DNA of 64,000 nucleotides from positions 62,001 through 126,000 of the forward strand of contig JAIQGD010000001.1 in NCBI GenBank assembly GCA_020072765.1, written 5' to 3'. This DNA is from Terriglobia bacterium (lineage in GTDB: Bacteria; Acidobacteriota; Terriglobia; Acidiferrales; UBA7541). The first letter of the stretch is position 1. Each line of letters starts with the position of its first letter. The notes beneath the pieces are model-generated. The model worked only from the letters and a program-made list of their open reading frames with translations. It had not been told where the DNA came from and ran no database searches. Positions 55,388 to 63,782 of this stretch are shown here, one piece after another. A program made the translations under genes and the position numbers.

Positions 55388-56308
55388 CTATGCAGAGGCG
55401 ACGCCCAGCGATTTTGCCAGATCCAGCGTTTGCCGCGCACGGTCCACAATCGGCAGATCGAGCAGTTGGCCGCCAAACGCCACGGCCCCTTCGCCGCGCG
55501 CGTGCGCCTCGTCAAACGCCTTCAGCACGCGCCGGGCGTAGTCGAGCTCATCCGCCGTGGGCGTGAACGCCGCATTCACGTCGTCGGCCTGCGAGGGATG
55601 AATCAGCGACATCCCCGAAAAACCCAGCCGCCGCGACTGCTTGGCGAATACCTTCAGCCCTTCCGGGTCTTGCAGATCCGTCCACACGCCGTCCACGACC
55701 TGCACGTGCGCGCACGCTGCGGCCATCACCAGCGCCGAGCGGGCGTATAGCAGATCGCGAGCTTCGCCTTCGCGCCGCAGAGGCAGACTCAACTCCCTGG
55801 AAAAATCCTCCGCTCCGAACATCAGCCCAATCACGCGCGGCGAGGCGCTGGCGATGGCCAGCGCGTTGTACATGCCCCGCGGGCTTTCGATGGCCACCAG
55901 CAGGCGCACGCTTCCCTTCGCGAGCCCTACTTCGGTTTCGCGGCGATCCAGGATTTCCTCGACCGTCTTGATCTGGCTGGGATTCTCCAGCTTCGGCAGG
56001 ACCAGGCCCTCCAGCCCCGGCCGCAGGACCAAGGCCAAATCGTCGCGCATGCGTTCGTGTCCCACGGCATTGATGCGCACGAACCGCGCCGGCGTGCGCA
56101 CCTTCCCCTCGGCCTTGATGCGTGCGGCCACCTGGTCGAGGCACGCGGCGATTTGTTGCCGGGCGGTATCCTTCTCCGCCGGAGCCACGCCGTCTTCGAT
56201 GTCCATCATCACCGCGTCCACCGCGGTTCCTAGCGACTTCTCCAGCATCCGCTGGCGATTCCCGGGGACGAACATCCACGATCGCAACAACACGTTTTTC
56301 TGGTCCAT
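55388..56308 (-). CDS. CitE-like CoA-ester lyase (HpcH/HpaI aldolase family)
   Basis: The 306-residue TIM-barrel lyase has the family start (LRSWMFVPGNRQRMLEKSL) and the acidic metal-binding residues in MMDIEDGVAP, AIESPRG and GAEDFS. It should cleave a malyl-, methylmalyl- or citramalyl-CoA-like ester to acetyl-CoA or a relative plus an oxo acid. With the hydratase and CoA-transferase downstream it could finish degradation of a C5 dicarboxylate. The 80-bp gap after it still fits one transcript. Confidence 0.9.
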   Translation of the reverse strand: MDQKNVLLRSWMFVPGNRQRMLEKSLGTAVDAVMMDIEDGVAPAEKDTARQQIAACLDQVAARIKAEGKVRTPARFVRINAVGHERMRDDLALVLRPGLEGLVLPKLENPSQIKTVEEILDRRETEVGLAKGSVRLLVAIESPRGMYNALAIASASPRVIGLMFGAEDFSRELSLPLRREGEARDLLYARSALVMAAACAHVQVVDGVWTDLQDPEGLKVFAKQSRRLGFSGMSLIHPSQADDVNAAFTPTADELDYARRVLKAFDEAHARGEGAVAFGGQLLDLPIVDRARQTLDLAKSLGVASA

Positions 56309-56633
56309 GGCTTTGCCGCGCCTTTCCCTATCTAGAATTTATGAATCCACCACCAAGTGTCCTGAGTCGAAAACCCTCCGCCGATCGAGCCTCTCGTGGA
56401 GTGCGGCGGCTCGCCGCCGCTTTCTCCCAGCCCAGGCTTGCCTCGGCCGGTATTCCACCCGAGGCCCCTCACTCTAGCAACCTGTCGAAAAGCAAAGAGC
56501 TGTCATCCCGAACCCGGCCGCGTCCTTTGCGGACGGGGGTGAGGGATCTGCTGTTTCTTCGCTTCTCGCGGAATGCAGATTCCTCGTCCCCAGGCAGCCG
56601 GCTTGCGCTTTCTCGGCTCCCGATTTCCTCCGT
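56309..56633. repeat. 325-bp intercistronic region with hairpins, possible dispersed repeat
   Basis: There is no credible ORF. It contains a tight GC hairpin, GCGGCGG-CTCG-CCGCCGC (56403-56420). A segment around 56490-56560 reads GTCATCCCGA … GTGAGGGATCTGC, resembling the short intergenic elements scattered through acidobacterial genomes. It interrupts the otherwise tightly spaced operon between the acyl-CoA dehydrogenase and the CitE-like gene, and may terminate or process the transcript. Whether it is repeated elsewhere cannot be seen here. Confidence 0.4.
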
Positions 56634-57791
56634 CTAATAAGACTTCGGCATCTTCAACACGTTCTGGCCGACAAACGCCAGGATGAGGTTGTTGTTCACC
56701 GGCGCGATGCTGAGCAGACGCGTCTCGCGGAACTTGCGCTCCACGTCGTAATCGCGCGCAAAAGAGTAGCCGCCATAGGTGTTCATGCAAGCGTTGGCGG
56801 CTTCCCATGAGGCCTCGGTGGCCAAGTACTTCGCCATGTTCGCCTCAGCTCCGCACTTCTCCTTGCGGTCGAATTTCGATGCGGCATCGAACCGCATCAA
56901 GTCGGCCGCCTCGATGTTCGCGTAGGCCTTCGCAATCGGAAACTGCACGCCCTGATTGGTTCCGATGGGCTTCCCGAAGACGACGCGCTCGGACGCGTAG
57001 GAAGACGCGCGTTCGACGAACCAATGGCCATCCCCGATCGCTTCGGAGGCGACCAGGATGCGCTCCGCGTTCCACCCGTCAATGATGTAGCGGAAGCCCT
57101 TGCCTTCCTCACCGATCAGGCTCGACGCGGGAATCTCCACGTCCTCGAAGAACATGCTGGTCGTGTGGTGATTGACCATCATGTCGAGCGGCCGAATTTG
57201 GAGATTACCCTTCAGATGCCGCATGTCCACGACGAACACCGAGATTCCCGCCGTCTTATCCTTCACGTCGGCGTAGGGTGTGGTGCGGGCCAGCAGCAGC
57301 ATCAGGTCGGATTGCTTCGCACGGGAGATGAAAATCTTCGTCCCGTTGACGATGTACTTGTCGCCCTTCCGTTCCGCACGCGTCTCGATCTTCGTGGTTT
57401 CGGAGCCGGCATTCGGTTCGGTCACAGCGAAGGTCTGCAGTCGAAGCTTGCCCTGCGCAATCTGCGGGAGATACAGCTTCTTCTGCTCCTCAGTGCCGTG
57501 CCGCAGGAGCGTGCCCATCGTGTACATCTGTGCGTGGCACGCGCCCGAGGCTCCGCCCGAATGATTGATCTCCTCGAGAATGACGCCCGCCTCGGTGATG
57601 CCAAGTCCCGAGCCGCCGTATTCTTCCGGAATCAGCGCGGCCAGATACCCGCTGTCGGTGAGCGCCTTCACGAAATCGTCCGGATAGGCCTCTTTCTTGT
57701 CGATCTCCCGCCAGTAGGTGTCGGGAAAATCCTTGCACAGCGCCCGCACGTTGTCGCGAATTGCCCGAATATCTTCTGCCGTAGGTGCCAT
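56634..57791 (-). CDS. Acyl-CoA dehydrogenase
   Basis: The 385-residue flavoprotein has the acyl-CoA dehydrogenase signatures FAVTEPNAGSE and the C-terminal GGYSFARDYDVERKFRETR. Where most family members have the catalytic-base Glu (…EY-x-V-E), this protein has Asp (RDYDVE), which may alter activity or substrate. GGAGG precedes the ATG. It lies 37 bp downstream of the metal-dependent hydrolase gene, in the middle of the operon. Confidence 0.92.
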   Translation of the reverse strand: MAPTAEDIRAIRDNVRALCKDFPDTYWREIDKKEAYPDDFVKALTDSGYLAALIPEEYGGSGLGITEAGVILEEINHSGGASGACHAQMYTMGTLLRHGTEEQKKLYLPQIAQGKLRLQTFAVTEPNAGSETTKIETRAERKGDKYIVNGTKIFISRAKQSDLMLLLARTTPYADVKDKTAGISVFVVDMRHLKGNLQIRPLDMMVNHHTTSMFFEDVEIPASSLIGEEGKGFRYIIDGWNAERILVASEAIGDGHWFVERASSYASERVVFGKPIGTNQGVQFPIAKAYANIEAADLMRFDAASKFDRKEKCGAEANMAKYLATEASWEAANACMNTYGGYSFARDYDVERKFRETRLLSIAPVNNNLILAFVGQNVLKMPKSY

Positions 57792-57828
57792 TTCGTATCC
57801 TCCGTATCCCTGTCGCTGCGTTCCGGGC

Positions 57829-58842
57829 TTAGTCCAGCCACATCAGCTTGGCTGGGTTGTCCTGCAGCATCACGCGCACCTCTTCCTCCTTGATGCCAAA
57901 CGCGAGCAGCGCGCGGATGAACACCCTCATTCCATCGATGCTGTCCATGTGCAGCACTTGGCCGAAATCGCTGCCGATGATGCACCGCTTGGCTCCGATG
58001 GCCTTGATGGTGTTGATCGTCTCCATGGGATCGGCCACCGGCTGGTACAGGCTGGGAATCATCGGCTGGCAGTAGGTCCCCACGTACACGCCCAGATCGG
58101 CGATCTCCAGCATTTCGTCCAGCAGCAGCTTGTTCAGTTCGAGCAACGGATGATCCAGCGTGGCTCGCACGCCGAGTTCTTTCGCCATCTTGGCTAGCGG
58201 GAGCAGCTCCTGGAAGTCGGTATGCCCGAATCCAATGCCCACCTTCTTGGCGGCGGCCATCTTCATGATCTCGATCACTTCCGGCAACACCTGGCCCGAC
58301 TCGCTCACCAGCCGCACGCCGCCTCGTTCCGGGTGCCCGGCGCCCCGCCAGAAGCCGAACGACGTGAACGAGGGAAACCAGATCATCTTGAAATTCGGAT
58401 ATTGCAGCGCCACGCGGATGGCGTCCGGGTTCATTCCAAAACAGGTCCCCGATCCGCCGTAGACTTCCACGCGGTGCGACAGTTCTCCCTTTTCGATCAG
58501 GTAGTCGATGTGCCGCTGGGCCAGGTAGGCGGCGTTGCAGCTGATGTTCCAGTGGTCCTTGAACGCCAGCGCGCGCATGCCCGCTTTGGAGGCATCGATC
58601 GCCACCTGAATCATGTCCTGCGAACGATACACAAAGTCCGGGAAGGCATGAATGTGGCAGTCGATCGCTCCTTGCAGCAGCTTGTTCTCGATCCCCGGAT
58701 AAATCTTCAGCATTTCCGGGTTGTCCTTCAACATCTGGTAAAAATAGTCCTTGGCATTGAGCTGGCGAACCCGCTCGACCGTCAGGACCCGGCCCACCAG
58801 AAGTTGCCGGGCCGCCTCTCCATCCGCTGCAAAATCGCACAT
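57829..58842 (-). CDS. Amidohydrolase-superfamily-like metal-dependent hydrolase (DUF6282-like)
   Basis: The 337-residue protein has a D-x-H-x-H metal motif (IDCHIHAFPDFVYR), a Lys/His segment (FKDHWN), a later ATLDHPLLE and a GSDFGQ metal-ligand segment. Together these suggest a TIM-barrel hydrolase or decarboxylase. GGGAGG precedes the ATG. It probably opens a ring or hydrolyses an ester or amide upstream of the CoA steps; the substrate is unknown. Confidence 0.72.
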   Translation of the reverse strand: MCDFAADGEAARQLLVGRVLTVERVRQLNAKDYFYQMLKDNPEMLKIYPGIENKLLQGAIDCHIHAFPDFVYRSQDMIQVAIDASKAGMRALAFKDHWNISCNAAYLAQRHIDYLIEKGELSHRVEVYGGSGTCFGMNPDAIRVALQYPNFKMIWFPSFTSFGFWRGAGHPERGGVRLVSESGQVLPEVIEIMKMAAAKKVGIGFGHTDFQELLPLAKMAKELGVRATLDHPLLELNKLLLDEMLEIADLGVYVGTYCQPMIPSLYQPVADPMETINTIKAIGAKRCIIGSDFGQVLHMDSIDGMRVFIRALLAFGIKEEEVRVMLQDNPAKLMWLD

Positions 58843-58869
58843 GATAGCCTCCCAATAAGATTTAGTGTT

Positions 58870-59871
58870 CTAAGAATTTCCCCACGCTTCCACGAACTTG
58901 CGGGCATCGTCGATCACCGGCTCGGTCACCGGCACGTACGGCACGATCAATCGCGTCACGCCCGCTTCCACAAACGGTTGCAGCCGCTCCTTGATTTCCT
59001 TCACCGAAGTCGCCGGGATCACCGGCAGCTTGTCCATGTAGGCATCCGTGATCTTGGCGCTGGCGGCCTTGAATCCGCCCGCCTTGAACGCCTCCTGGAC
59101 CGCGGTCACTTCCGCCTCGAATCCCGACGCCATGAGCATGTCTTTGTAGTGGTCGGCGATGTTGTAAAACGTCAGCACCTGCCGCAGCCGACCCCGGGCC
59201 ATGGCCCGGTCCGGATGCAGCGAAACGCGGACTTTCGCAATGATGTCGATCTTGCTGGGATCGCGGCCTGCCTCCACCGCGCCCGCGCGAACGCGATCGG
59301 CGATGTCGCGAATCTTGGCCGGCGTGGCCATATTGATGAACACCCCGTCGGAAATCTGCCCCACCAGCCGCGTCATCTGCGGGCCCAACCCCGCCAGGTA
59401 AATCGGGAACGACGGATGCGACGGCTTCCACGCAAGCTGAAAACGCTCGCCCGTCGTGTAGATCTCTCCCTTGTATTCCACGCGCTCTCCGGCGGCCGTC
59501 TTGCGAACGATCTCGATGTATTCCTTCGCGCGCCGCAGCGGCCGGTCAAACGTGCCGCCGTGCCACGCGGCGATCGTCTTGTTCGCCACGCCCAGCCCCA
59601 AAAGCAGCCTCCCTCCCGACAGGTCCTGCAACGTGGCCGATTGGATTCCCAGCGTCACCCCGCTGCGGCCGTAGATGTGGTAAATGGCCGTCCCGAGCTT
59701 GAGCTTGCTCGTCCGCGCGGCGATGCCCGAGAGCAGCACCAGAGGATCGGTGCTGTTCGATTCTCCCTTCCAGAAGGCGCTGAAACCCGCCTGTTCAATC
59801 AACGGCGACAATGCCACGATTCCGTCTACCGGATAATGGGCGGCGGAGTTGAGCTCGATGTCATAGACCAC
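58870..59871 (-). CDS. LLM-class flavin-dependent oxidoreductase, probably F420-dependent
   Basis: The 333-residue protein is a luciferase-like TIM barrel (GIAARTSKLKLGTAIYHIYGRSG, GGRLLLGLGVANK, IYLAGLGPQMTRLVG), close to F420-dependent methylene-H4MPT reductase/glucose-6-phosphate dehydrogenase-type enzymes. The start is GTG 59871 with GAGGA upstream. A complete FO-to-F420-0 pathway and an F420:NADP reductase are encoded in the same window, which supports F420 over FMN as cofactor. That choice is inference. Confidence 0.85.
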   Translation of the reverse strand: MVYDIELNSAAHYPVDGIVALSPLIEQAGFSAFWKGESNSTDPLVLLSGIAARTSKLKLGTAIYHIYGRSGVTLGIQSATLQDLSGGRLLLGLGVANKTIAAWHGGTFDRPLRRAKEYIEIVRKTAAGERVEYKGEIYTTGERFQLAWKPSHPSFPIYLAGLGPQMTRLVGQISDGVFINMATPAKIRDIADRVRAGAVEAGRDPSKIDIIAKVRVSLHPDRAMARGRLRQVLTFYNIADHYKDMLMASGFEAEVTAVQEAFKAGGFKAASAKITDAYMDKLPVIPATSVKEIKERLQPFVEAGVTRLIVPYVPVTEPVIDDARKFVEAWGNS

Positions 59872-59919
59872 GGTCGTTCCTCGCTTTCCATAGGAATACG
59901 GGCTCTGGTAGCCCGCCCC

Positions 59920-60726
59920 TCACCTCAGATATACCCGCTTCGGGTCGATTTCTTCGCGCAAAAGTCGCAATTCCTCCGCCGTCGGAAGCGGCGTCGCGGG
60001 AACCTCCTTGGGGATGTGCAACGGAAATCCCGTGTTCTCGATCAACTCTTCCAGTCGAATCCCCGGATGCAAGGAAACCAGCGCCGCGGAGTGCGTCACC
60101 GAATCAAACCCCAGAACCGCCATATCAGTGATCACGCGCCAGGGCCCTCCCCCGCGCAAGCCCAACTCTTGCCGGCTGCGTCCGCCCACAAAACCCGGGC
60201 TCGTCAGGTGCGCCACGGCCAGGGGAAGCTTTCTCTTTTCGTGCCGCATGATCACCATCACTCGCTTGGCCAACGAGGCCACGTCGTTTCCCCCGGCGCT
60301 TCCATTGATATAGCGAACCTTCCCGGACTCCTGCTTCAGCAGCGTCGTGTTGATGTTGCCGAACCGGTCCAGTTCCAAGGCCCCCAAAAAGCCGGCGTCC
60401 ACCACGCCCCGATGCAGATTCATGCCCATCACATCCAGAAAACCGCTCCAGCACGTAGCCCGGTAAAAAATGCGCGAGTCGGCCAGCCCCACCGGCGTAT
60501 CCTTCGGGACCGAGTTCATCACGCCCACCTCGAGCAGAGCCGCGAGCCGCGGCGCGTGCGTGCGCTTGGCCAGCACCGTCGCCACCTCGGGCAATCCCAG
60601 ACCGACGATGACCACCTCGCCGTCCCGCAGCTCTCTGGCCCCGGCCGCCGCCATGATTTCCGTGGCGCGAATGCCCGGCACCAGCTCCTTGCCTTTCGTC
60701 CCTTCGCTCACCTGCATCGAACTCAC
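59920..60726 (-). CDS. Class I CoA-transferase, subunit B (GctB-like)
   Basis: The 268-residue protein starts at GTG 60726 with GGGAGA upstream. It matches the beta subunit of glutaconate/3-oxoacid CoA-transferases (VVIVGLGLPEVATVLAKRTHAPRLAALLEVGV), where the Glu in LLEVG is in the position of the catalytic glutamate, and it has the INGSAGGNDVASLA segment. It pairs with subunit A encoded 31 bp upstream. Confidence 0.88.
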   Translation of the reverse strand: MSSMQVSEGTKGKELVPGIRATEIMAAAGARELRDGEVVIVGLGLPEVATVLAKRTHAPRLAALLEVGVMNSVPKDTPVGLADSRIFYRATCWSGFLDVMGMNLHRGVVDAGFLGALELDRFGNINTTLLKQESGKVRYINGSAGGNDVASLAKRVMVIMRHEKRKLPLAVAHLTSPGFVGGRSRQELGLRGGGPWRVITDMAVLGFDSVTHSAALVSLHPGIRLEELIENTGFPLHIPKEVPATPLPTAEELRLLREEIDPKRVYLR

Positions 60727-60757
60727 CCGATCTCTCCCGCTCGCCTGCTTCTTCCCG

Positions 60758-61678
60758 TCAGTAACCCAGCACCGGATCCGCCTTCAACTGTTCCATGCGC
60801 TTCGCGCCGCCGAGCTTTTCAAGATACTCCGAATGATCCCGGCAATCGAACACAAACTTCTTCAAATACTCCTGATACCGCTTCGGCTCCTGCGCGTGCT
60901 CCACGTACAGCCGCAAATGCTCCGCATCGTAGTCGTAGCGGCGGAACACCGCCGTGGGCACGGCGCCGAACGGCTGGTGAATGACGGCCTCCACCCGGTG
61001 TCCCGGTATGATCGTCCGCTCCGGCGAGCGCTGAATGTATTCGGTGGATACAATTTCCTCGGCCACCACGATCAGCCGTCGCCCCGCCTTGGCCTGCTCC
61101 TCGTTCTCCCACCGCGGCCCGTCAATCTGGCAGTTCCCCTCCCGATCGGCCACCTGCACGTGCACCAGCGACACGTCCGGCGTCAGCGCCCGCAAGGCAA
61201 CATACTCTTCCCCAGTGAACGGACACTTCATCCGTTGCACATCTCCCGCACCCGCTCCCGCCTCCAGCCGTTCCAACACCTCGGAGGCAATTAGCGATTT
61301 GATGGGGATAAACGAAAGGCCCAGGGCTCCCGCCAGATACCGGAAGCACATCGAGAGGCTGGTGTAGTCTTCACACACCAGCGACTTCGTTTCCCGCGCG
61401 CGGTTCACGCAGGGGACGGGTCCAAACCGGTCCAGCGAACCCCCGCCCATGATCAGGTGCTTCACCAGGCCGGCTCCCACCAGCAGGTCCGTATCCAGCC
61501 CCACCACTCCCTGGGAAATCGTGAGATCGCGCTTCTGCTGGCGGATTAATTCGTGCACCACGGCAATCACATTGCGGGCAATCGCAAATCCGCCCAAGGC
61601 GATGTGGGCTCCGGAAGGGATCCCCTGTACCACCTCTGCCGCCGATTTGACTTTGCCCACAGTACCCGAAGCGCTCAC
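60758..61678 (-). CDS. Class I CoA-transferase, subunit A (GctA-like)
   Basis: GTG 61678 with GAGG at six bases gives 306 residues; the track start at 61774 would cover the predicted promoter. The sequence follows GctA/AtoD-like alpha subunits (SGAHIALGGFAIARNVIAVVHELIRQQKRDLTI, ADREGNCQIDGPRWENEEQAKAG). It activates the operon's acid substrate by CoA transfer. It is the first gene of the eight-gene minus-strand operon that faces the IclR regulator. Confidence 0.88.
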   Translation of the reverse strand: MSASGTVGKVKSAAEVVQGIPSGAHIALGGFAIARNVIAVVHELIRQQKRDLTISQGVVGLDTDLLVGAGLVKHLIMGGGSLDRFGPVPCVNRARETKSLVCEDYTSLSMCFRYLAGALGLSFIPIKSLIASEVLERLEAGAGAGDVQRMKCPFTGEEYVALRALTPDVSLVHVQVADREGNCQIDGPRWENEEQAKAGRRLIVVAEEIVSTEYIQRSPERTIIPGHRVEAVIHQPFGAVPTAVFRRYDYDAEHLRLYVEHAQEPKRYQEYLKKFVFDCRDHSEYLEKLGGAKRMEQLKADPVLGY

Positions 61679-61733
61679 CGGATCCTCAGTGCAGCTGAAT
61701 TCGGACTCATTACAAGCTTTCGACAGCGTCGAG

Positions 61734-61761
61734 ACTATAACGAACGTGTAAAAACTGTCAA
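61734..61761 (-). promoter_or_regulatory. Sigma-70 promoter of the CoA-transferase/LLM operon
   Basis: On the minus strand a perfect -35 TTGACA (61761-61756) and -10 TATAGT (61739-61734, five of six) are separated by 16 bp. The start point would be near 61727, about 50 nt before GTG 61678. The divergent 256-bp region to iclR is AT-rich and probably holds the IclR operator; I could not fix the operator by eye. Confidence 0.72.
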
Positions 61762-61934
61762 GACAAAAATACACTGGATTATCATATATCGCGAATTTGG
61801 ATAGCCGTATTCATATTTTCTACCATAAGAAGATAATTCTGTGCTAGCATTAGTGCGCCATGAGAAAGACCCTCAAAACCATTCCCGGGCTCTCGCAGCG
61901 CAGCCGTGCAAGGCACTCGCACACGAGGAACTAG

Positions 61935-62786
61935 GTGAATACCGCAAATCGACTGCTCGGAGTACTCGGCCTCTTCACGGTGGAGAAGTCTGAATGGACC
62001 GTGGAGGAGGCCGCCAAGGAAATCGGTGTTTCCATCAGCACGGCCTACCGATACTTCCGAGATCTGTGCAAGATCGGCCTGCTCGATCCGTTTCCCGGCG
62101 GCAAATATATTCTGGGGCCGGCGGTCATCGAGAACGATCGCAAGATTCGGCTGACCGATCCGCTCATTAAGGTTGGCCGCCCTGCCATGGAGCGCCTGGT
62201 GGTTCGCTCGGGCAGCCTGGGCGTGGCTGTTTTGTGCCGCATTTATCGCCATTGCGTCATGTGCGTGCACCAGGAAGCCAGGATTCTTCCCGAAATCAGC
62301 GTCGGCTATGAGCGCGGCCGGCCCATGCCGATGTTTCAGGGCGCCTCATCCAAGGTTATTTTTGCCAACCTTCCTTCCCGGCAAGCGCGATGGTTTTTCG
62401 AGAAATACGCCGGGGAGATCGCGGCAGCAGGCCTCGGCTCTGACTGGGAAGGCATCAAGGTAACCCTTCGCCAGATCCGTAAGGCGGGTGTGTACGTGAC
62501 GCACGGGGAAGTTGATAGTGGCCGTGTAGGCATCGCGGCGCCGGTATTTGGCCCGGACGGGATCGTGATTGGCAGCATTGCCATGGTCATCCCGCAGACG
62601 GAAGCGACCCCGCAGTTCATCGCCAACGTCTCTGCTCTGGTGCAGGCCGCCGGGCGCGAGATCGACGCGGGCCTGCGGCTGCTATCTTCGGGCGAGATCG
62701 TTCCGGATCCCGGCCAGCCTCCCATGTATCATGAAACGTCCAACTCTGAAACCGCCGGCACAGCTCGTGCCTCGGAGCGCTCGTGA
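61935..62786 (+). CDS. IclR-family transcriptional regulator
   Basis: The 283-residue protein starts at GTG 61935 after GAGGAAC. It has an N-terminal winged helix (WTVEEAAKEIGVSISTAYRYFRDLCKIGLL) and a C-terminal IclR ligand-binding domain (PMFQGASSKVIFANLP, GEVDSGRVGIAAPVFGPDGIVIGSIAMV). It is divergent from the CoA-transferase/LLM operon and is its likely local regulator. Its ligand is probably the pathway's substrate or an acid intermediate. Confidence 0.92.
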   Translation: MNTANRLLGVLGLFTVEKSEWTVEEAAKEIGVSISTAYRYFRDLCKIGLLDPFPGGKYILGPAVIENDRKIRLTDPLIKVGRPAMERLVVRSGSLGVAVLCRIYRHCVMCVHQEARILPEISVGYERGRPMPMFQGASSKVIFANLPSRQARWFFEKYAGEIAAAGLGSDWEGIKVTLRQIRKAGVYVTHGEVDSGRVGIAAPVFGPDGIVIGSIAMVIPQTEATPQFIANVSALVQAAGREIDAGLRLLSSGEIVPDPGQPPMYHETSNSETAGTARASERS

Positions 62787-62899
62787 TACTCGGGAACCGC
62801 GTCGTCTTGGCACAGGGTCATGCGGATCATGCCCCAACATCCGTGTGGCACCTGCTCTCGGCCTTGGATCTGCATCTCCAGGAAAGGCTCTAGAGCGCC

Positions 62900-63757
62900 A
62901 TGGAGCCGATCTCTCACTTCTTCTACTCCGACCGCCTGAAGCTGCAATTCTGGGATTACGGGCAGGACGGCAAGCCATCGCTGGTCCTCGTGCACGGCGG
63001 ACTCGATCACGCCCGCAGTTGGGACTGGGTGGCCCGATCGCTGCGCGAACACTATCACGTCTACGCCCTCGATCTCCGCGGCCACGGCAACAGCGCCTGG
63101 GCACCCGGGGCGACCTACACCATTGCCGAGCATGTTCTGGATTTGTCGGTGCTGCTGGATATCGTCGCCGAATTCCCCATCCGCCTGATGGGCCACTCGC
63201 TGGGCGGCAGCGTCGTGCTGCATTACGCCGGATTGTATCCGGATCGCGTCTGCAAGGCGGTATCGATCGAAGGGTTCGTGGCGCCACACGAGCCCCGCAT
63301 GCTCGGGCCGGTCCCGGAGCGCTTGCGCTATTGGATCGAGGCGGTGCGCCACGCGGAGAAACACCGCTCGAAGAGTTATGCGACGCTCAACGCCGCCATG
63401 GCGCGCATGAAGGAAGCCAACCCACGCCTCTCCGATGAGGTCGCGCAGCACCTCACGCTCCACGGCACCAACTGGGAGCCCGACGGATCGCTGGTGTGGA
63501 AGTTCGACCATTATCTGCGCGCTGTGGCTCCCTACGGCTACGACGTCGAGGACGCGGTGGAAATCTACCGGCACATCAGTTGTCCGACGCTGCTCTTCAG
63601 CGGGCTGGAGAGCTATTTACCCGTGCCGGATGCCGATCCGCGCACCCAGGCCATTCGCAATTGCCGCCTCGTCCAGGTGCCCAACGCGGGACATTGGGTG
63701 CACCACGATCGGCTGGACATCGTTCTGAAAGAGGCGACGCCGTTCTTGCGGGAGTGA
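62900..63757 (+). CDS. Alpha/beta-fold hydrolase
   Basis: The 285-residue hydrolase has the oxyanion segment LVLVHGGLDHARSWD, the nucleophile elbow GHSLGGS and the catalytic His in NAGHWVHHD. The acid is probably in the SGLESYLP region. It resembles esterases and C-C bond hydrolases of ring-cleavage pathways. It lies 113 bp after the IclR gene and 25 bp before an F420:NADP reductase, and probably belongs to the same catabolic unit. Confidence 0.88.
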   Translation: MEPISHFFYSDRLKLQFWDYGQDGKPSLVLVHGGLDHARSWDWVARSLREHYHVYALDLRGHGNSAWAPGATYTIAEHVLDLSVLLDIVAEFPIRLMGHSLGGSVVLHYAGLYPDRVCKAVSIEGFVAPHEPRMLGPVPERLRYWIEAVRHAEKHRSKSYATLNAAMARMKEANPRLSDEVAQHLTLHGTNWEPDGSLVWKFDHYLRAVAPYGYDVEDAVEIYRHISCPTLLFSGLESYLPVPDADPRTQAIRNCRLVQVPNAGHWVHHDRLDIVLKEATPFLRE

Positions 63758-63782
63758 TTGACGAGACGGATCGGGAGGGACC

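Noticed and set aside
58222-60984. 920-codon plus-strand ORF opposite the LLM/CoA-transferase operon
   Set aside because: Arg/His/Gln-rich shadow of four well-supported minus-strand genes.
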